Shown: positions 31,686 through 32,948 of the stretch, piece by piece
How positions within the stretch are numbered: position 1 is the stretch's first letter
Layout: the number at the start of each line of letters is the position of its first letter
NCBI GenBank assembly: GCA_003153475.1
Contig: PLYT01000016.1
Location: forward strand, 84,874 to 117,821
From: Betaproteobacteria bacterium
GTDB taxonomy: Bacteria; Pseudomonadota; Gammaproteobacteria; Burkholderiales; Casimicrobiaceae
Direction of reading: 5' to 3'
DNA: 32,948 bases
The notes under the pieces: model-generated
The model's input: the letters and a program-made list of their open reading frames with translations, nothing else
Told to the model about the DNA's origin: nothing
Database searches by the model: none
Translations under genes and position numbers: made by a program

Positions 31686-32948
31686 AGCCCATCAATCCGG
31701 TTGCGCAGGGGTCATTCTCCGCCGAAACCTACTACGCGCTATTCGAAAGCGCCCCCGACGCGGTCCTGGTTATCGACTCGGGAACAATCATCGCCGCGAA
31801 TCCGCAGGCTGAGCGCATCTTCGGTTATACGGCGAAGGAATTGCTCGGTGAACCGATCGAGAAACTGGTTCCGGAGCGTTTTCATCGCGCGCATCCGCGC
31901 CATCGTGAAGGTTACGTTGCGGATCCTCTGCCGCGTCCGATGGGAACCGGCCTCGAGCTGTGGGGCCGACACAAAAGCGGGACCGAGTTCCCGGTCGAGA
32001 TCAGCCTCAGCCCATTGCGCCACCGCGACCGCATGCTGGTCTCTGCGGCCGTGCGCGATGTGACCGACCGCAAGCGCGCCCAGGACGAACTGCGCAGAGC
32101 CCGCGATGAGCTGGAGGATCGGGTACGCGAGCGTACTGCGGAGCTCGCCGCGCAGATCGTCCAGCGCGAGCAGGCCCACGAACAGTTGCGGCGGCAGGCC
32201 GAGATGCTCGACCTGGTGAGCGAGCCAATCTTCGCCTGGGATTGGGAGCTTGGAATCGTGTTCTGGAACAAGGCGGCGACCGAAAGCTACGGATACACGC
32301 GGGAGGAAACGCTCGGCCGGGAAAGCCATAAGCTGTTGGCAACCGCAAACCCGCAGGGCATATCGTTTATCCGGGAAACGCTGACCCAGGAAGGTCGCTG
32401 GTCCGGTGAGCTTGCGCATACGACCCGCGATGGACGCCGCATTGCGGTGGAAAGCCGCATGGCGCTCTTTTCGACACCCGATGGTGAACGGCTCGTGCTC
32501 GAATCCTGCCGTGATATCACCGGGCGGCGCGCCGCCGAGGAAACGCTGCGTCAAGCGCAGAGGATGGAGGCCGTGGGCCAGCTCACCGGGGGCATTGCCC
32601 ACGACTTCAATAATCTCCTCACCATCATCCTGGCCAATTTGCAATTGCTGGAGGACGAGCTTGCACCCGGGTCGGTTCCCAAGGAGCTCGCCGGAAGCGC
32701 CACACGCGCCGCCCAACGCGGTGCCGAACTGACCCGCAAGCTGCTTGTCTTTGCGCGACGCCAGCGTCTCGAGGCCTCCCCGCTCGACGTAAATCAGCTG
32801 GTTTCGAGCATGACGGGAATGCTCGCGCGCACGCTGGGCGAGCATATCCGGATCGTCGAGGCGTTGGCGCCGAACCTTCCAAACGCCCTCGTCGATGCCG
32901 GCCAGCTCGAAACGGCGCTACTCAATCTCGCGGTCAACGCGCGCGACG
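31682..32948 (+). CDS. PAS-PAS sensor histidine kinase, C-terminus cut off by the window edge
   Basis: The gene starts at ATG 31682, overlapping the regulator stop by 4 bases, and is open to the last base (422 codons seen). The first PAS domain spans about residues 14-130 (YYALFESAPDAVLVIDSGTIIAANPQAERIFGY ... VSAAVRDVTDRKRAQDELRRA). A coiled linker follows (ELEDRVRERTAELAAQIVQREQA), then a second PAS (about 180-285, PIFAWDWELGIVFWNKAATESYGYTREE ... CRDITGRRAAEETL). The dimerisation/phospho-acceptor box is GQLTGGIAHDFNNLL, with H307 as phosphorylated residue. The end of the window reaches the N-box (LLNLAVNARD). No membrane helix is seen, so the kinase is probably cytoplasmic. The ATP-binding G-boxes lie outside the window. 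The partner is the adjacent regulator. Confidence 0.9.
   Translation, partial: MKPINPVAQGSFSAETYYALFESAPDAVLVIDSGTIIAANPQAERIFGYTAKELLGEPIEKLVPERFHRAHPRHREGYVADPLPRPMGTGLELWGRHKSGTEFPVEISLSPLRHRDRMLVSAAVRDVTDRKRAQDELRRARDELEDRVRERTAELAAQIVQREQAHEQLRRQAEMLDLVSEPIFAWDWELGIVFWNKAATESYGYTREETLGRESHKLLATANPQGISFIRETLTQEGRWSGELAHTTRDGRRIAVESRMALFSTPDGERLVLESCRDITGRRAAEETLRQAQRMEAVGQLTGGIAHDFNNLLTIILANLQLLEDELAPGSVPKELAGSATRAAQRGAELTRKLLVFARRQRLEASPLDVNQLVSSMTGMLARTLGEHIRIVEALAPNLPNALVDAGQLETALLNLAVNARD

Noticed and set aside
1-32948. tRNA, rRNA, CRISPR arrays, insertion sequences, integrases and toxin-antitoxin or defence genes
   Set aside because: None was seen on reading both strands; the rearranged spots lack transposase remnants or terminal repeats.

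Overview
The window looks like chromosomal DNA of a high-GC betaproteobacterium of Burkholderiales type. This rests on gene content and not on any marker gene: two Bug-family (TctC-like) substrate-binding proteins, a gentisate pathway with a MarR regulator, a DUF3300/DUF2950 pair, FadD, a Dps protein and an AcpA-type phosphatase. No rRNA, tRNA, CRISPR array, insertion sequence or phage gene was seen. No gap between annotated features exceeds 300 bases.

Layout. 1-1566: a partial exported protein, a broken response regulator and a truncated membrane methyltransferase-like gene. 1715-6393: a methyltransferase, then a catabolic patch with a NMT1-type binding protein, a class II aldolase (minus strand), a Bug binding protein and a 4,5-dihydroxyphthalate-decarboxylase-like protein. 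6399-10454: a minus-strand LivK-type binding protein divergent from an operon for gentisate 1,2-dioxygenase, 3-hydroxybenzoate 6-monooxygenase and a MarR regulator. A GTATGCATAC palindrome lies in the divergent gap. 10482-14314: a lipoprotein, a di-haem cytochrome c peroxidase and an AcpA-like phosphoesterase, whose codons look less GC-rich than their surroundings. 14332-16433: Dps, a zinc alcohol dehydrogenase and a small 'translational machinery' family protein. 16537-20668: a probable operon of Bug binding protein, amidohydrolase, SDR and PaaK-like CoA ligase, closed by a strong hairpin terminator. 20795-22666: a DUF2264 protein. 22701-24622: a mosaic of broken pieces (LuxR-type HTH, PAS-kinase linker, ABC ATPase tail) leading into an intact MacB-type permease. 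24751-27802: a perfect FNR/ANR box, then DUF3300, DUF2950 and a mono-haem cytochrome c. 27866-30734: FadD and a lipoprotein alpha/beta hydrolase. 30963-32948: an OmpR-type regulator and a soluble PAS-PAS histidine kinase that runs off the end.

How the genes work together. The best-supported function is catabolism of aromatic acids: 3-hydroxybenzoate to gentisate to maleylpyruvate, with the regulator translationally coupled to the end of the operon. The later enzymes (maleylpyruvate isomerase, fumarylpyruvate hydrolase) are not in the window. Several solute-binding proteins occur without permeases, so they either work with distant transporters or serve as sensors.

Most unusual points: (1) an operon (16537-20668) in which both the amidohydrolase and the SDR lack canonical catalytic residues; (2) repeated deletion scars at 501-799, 1069-1566 and 22701-23405; (3) an exact FNR-type site before the DUF3300/DUF2950/cytochrome c genes. 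No clearly new defence or mobile system was found.
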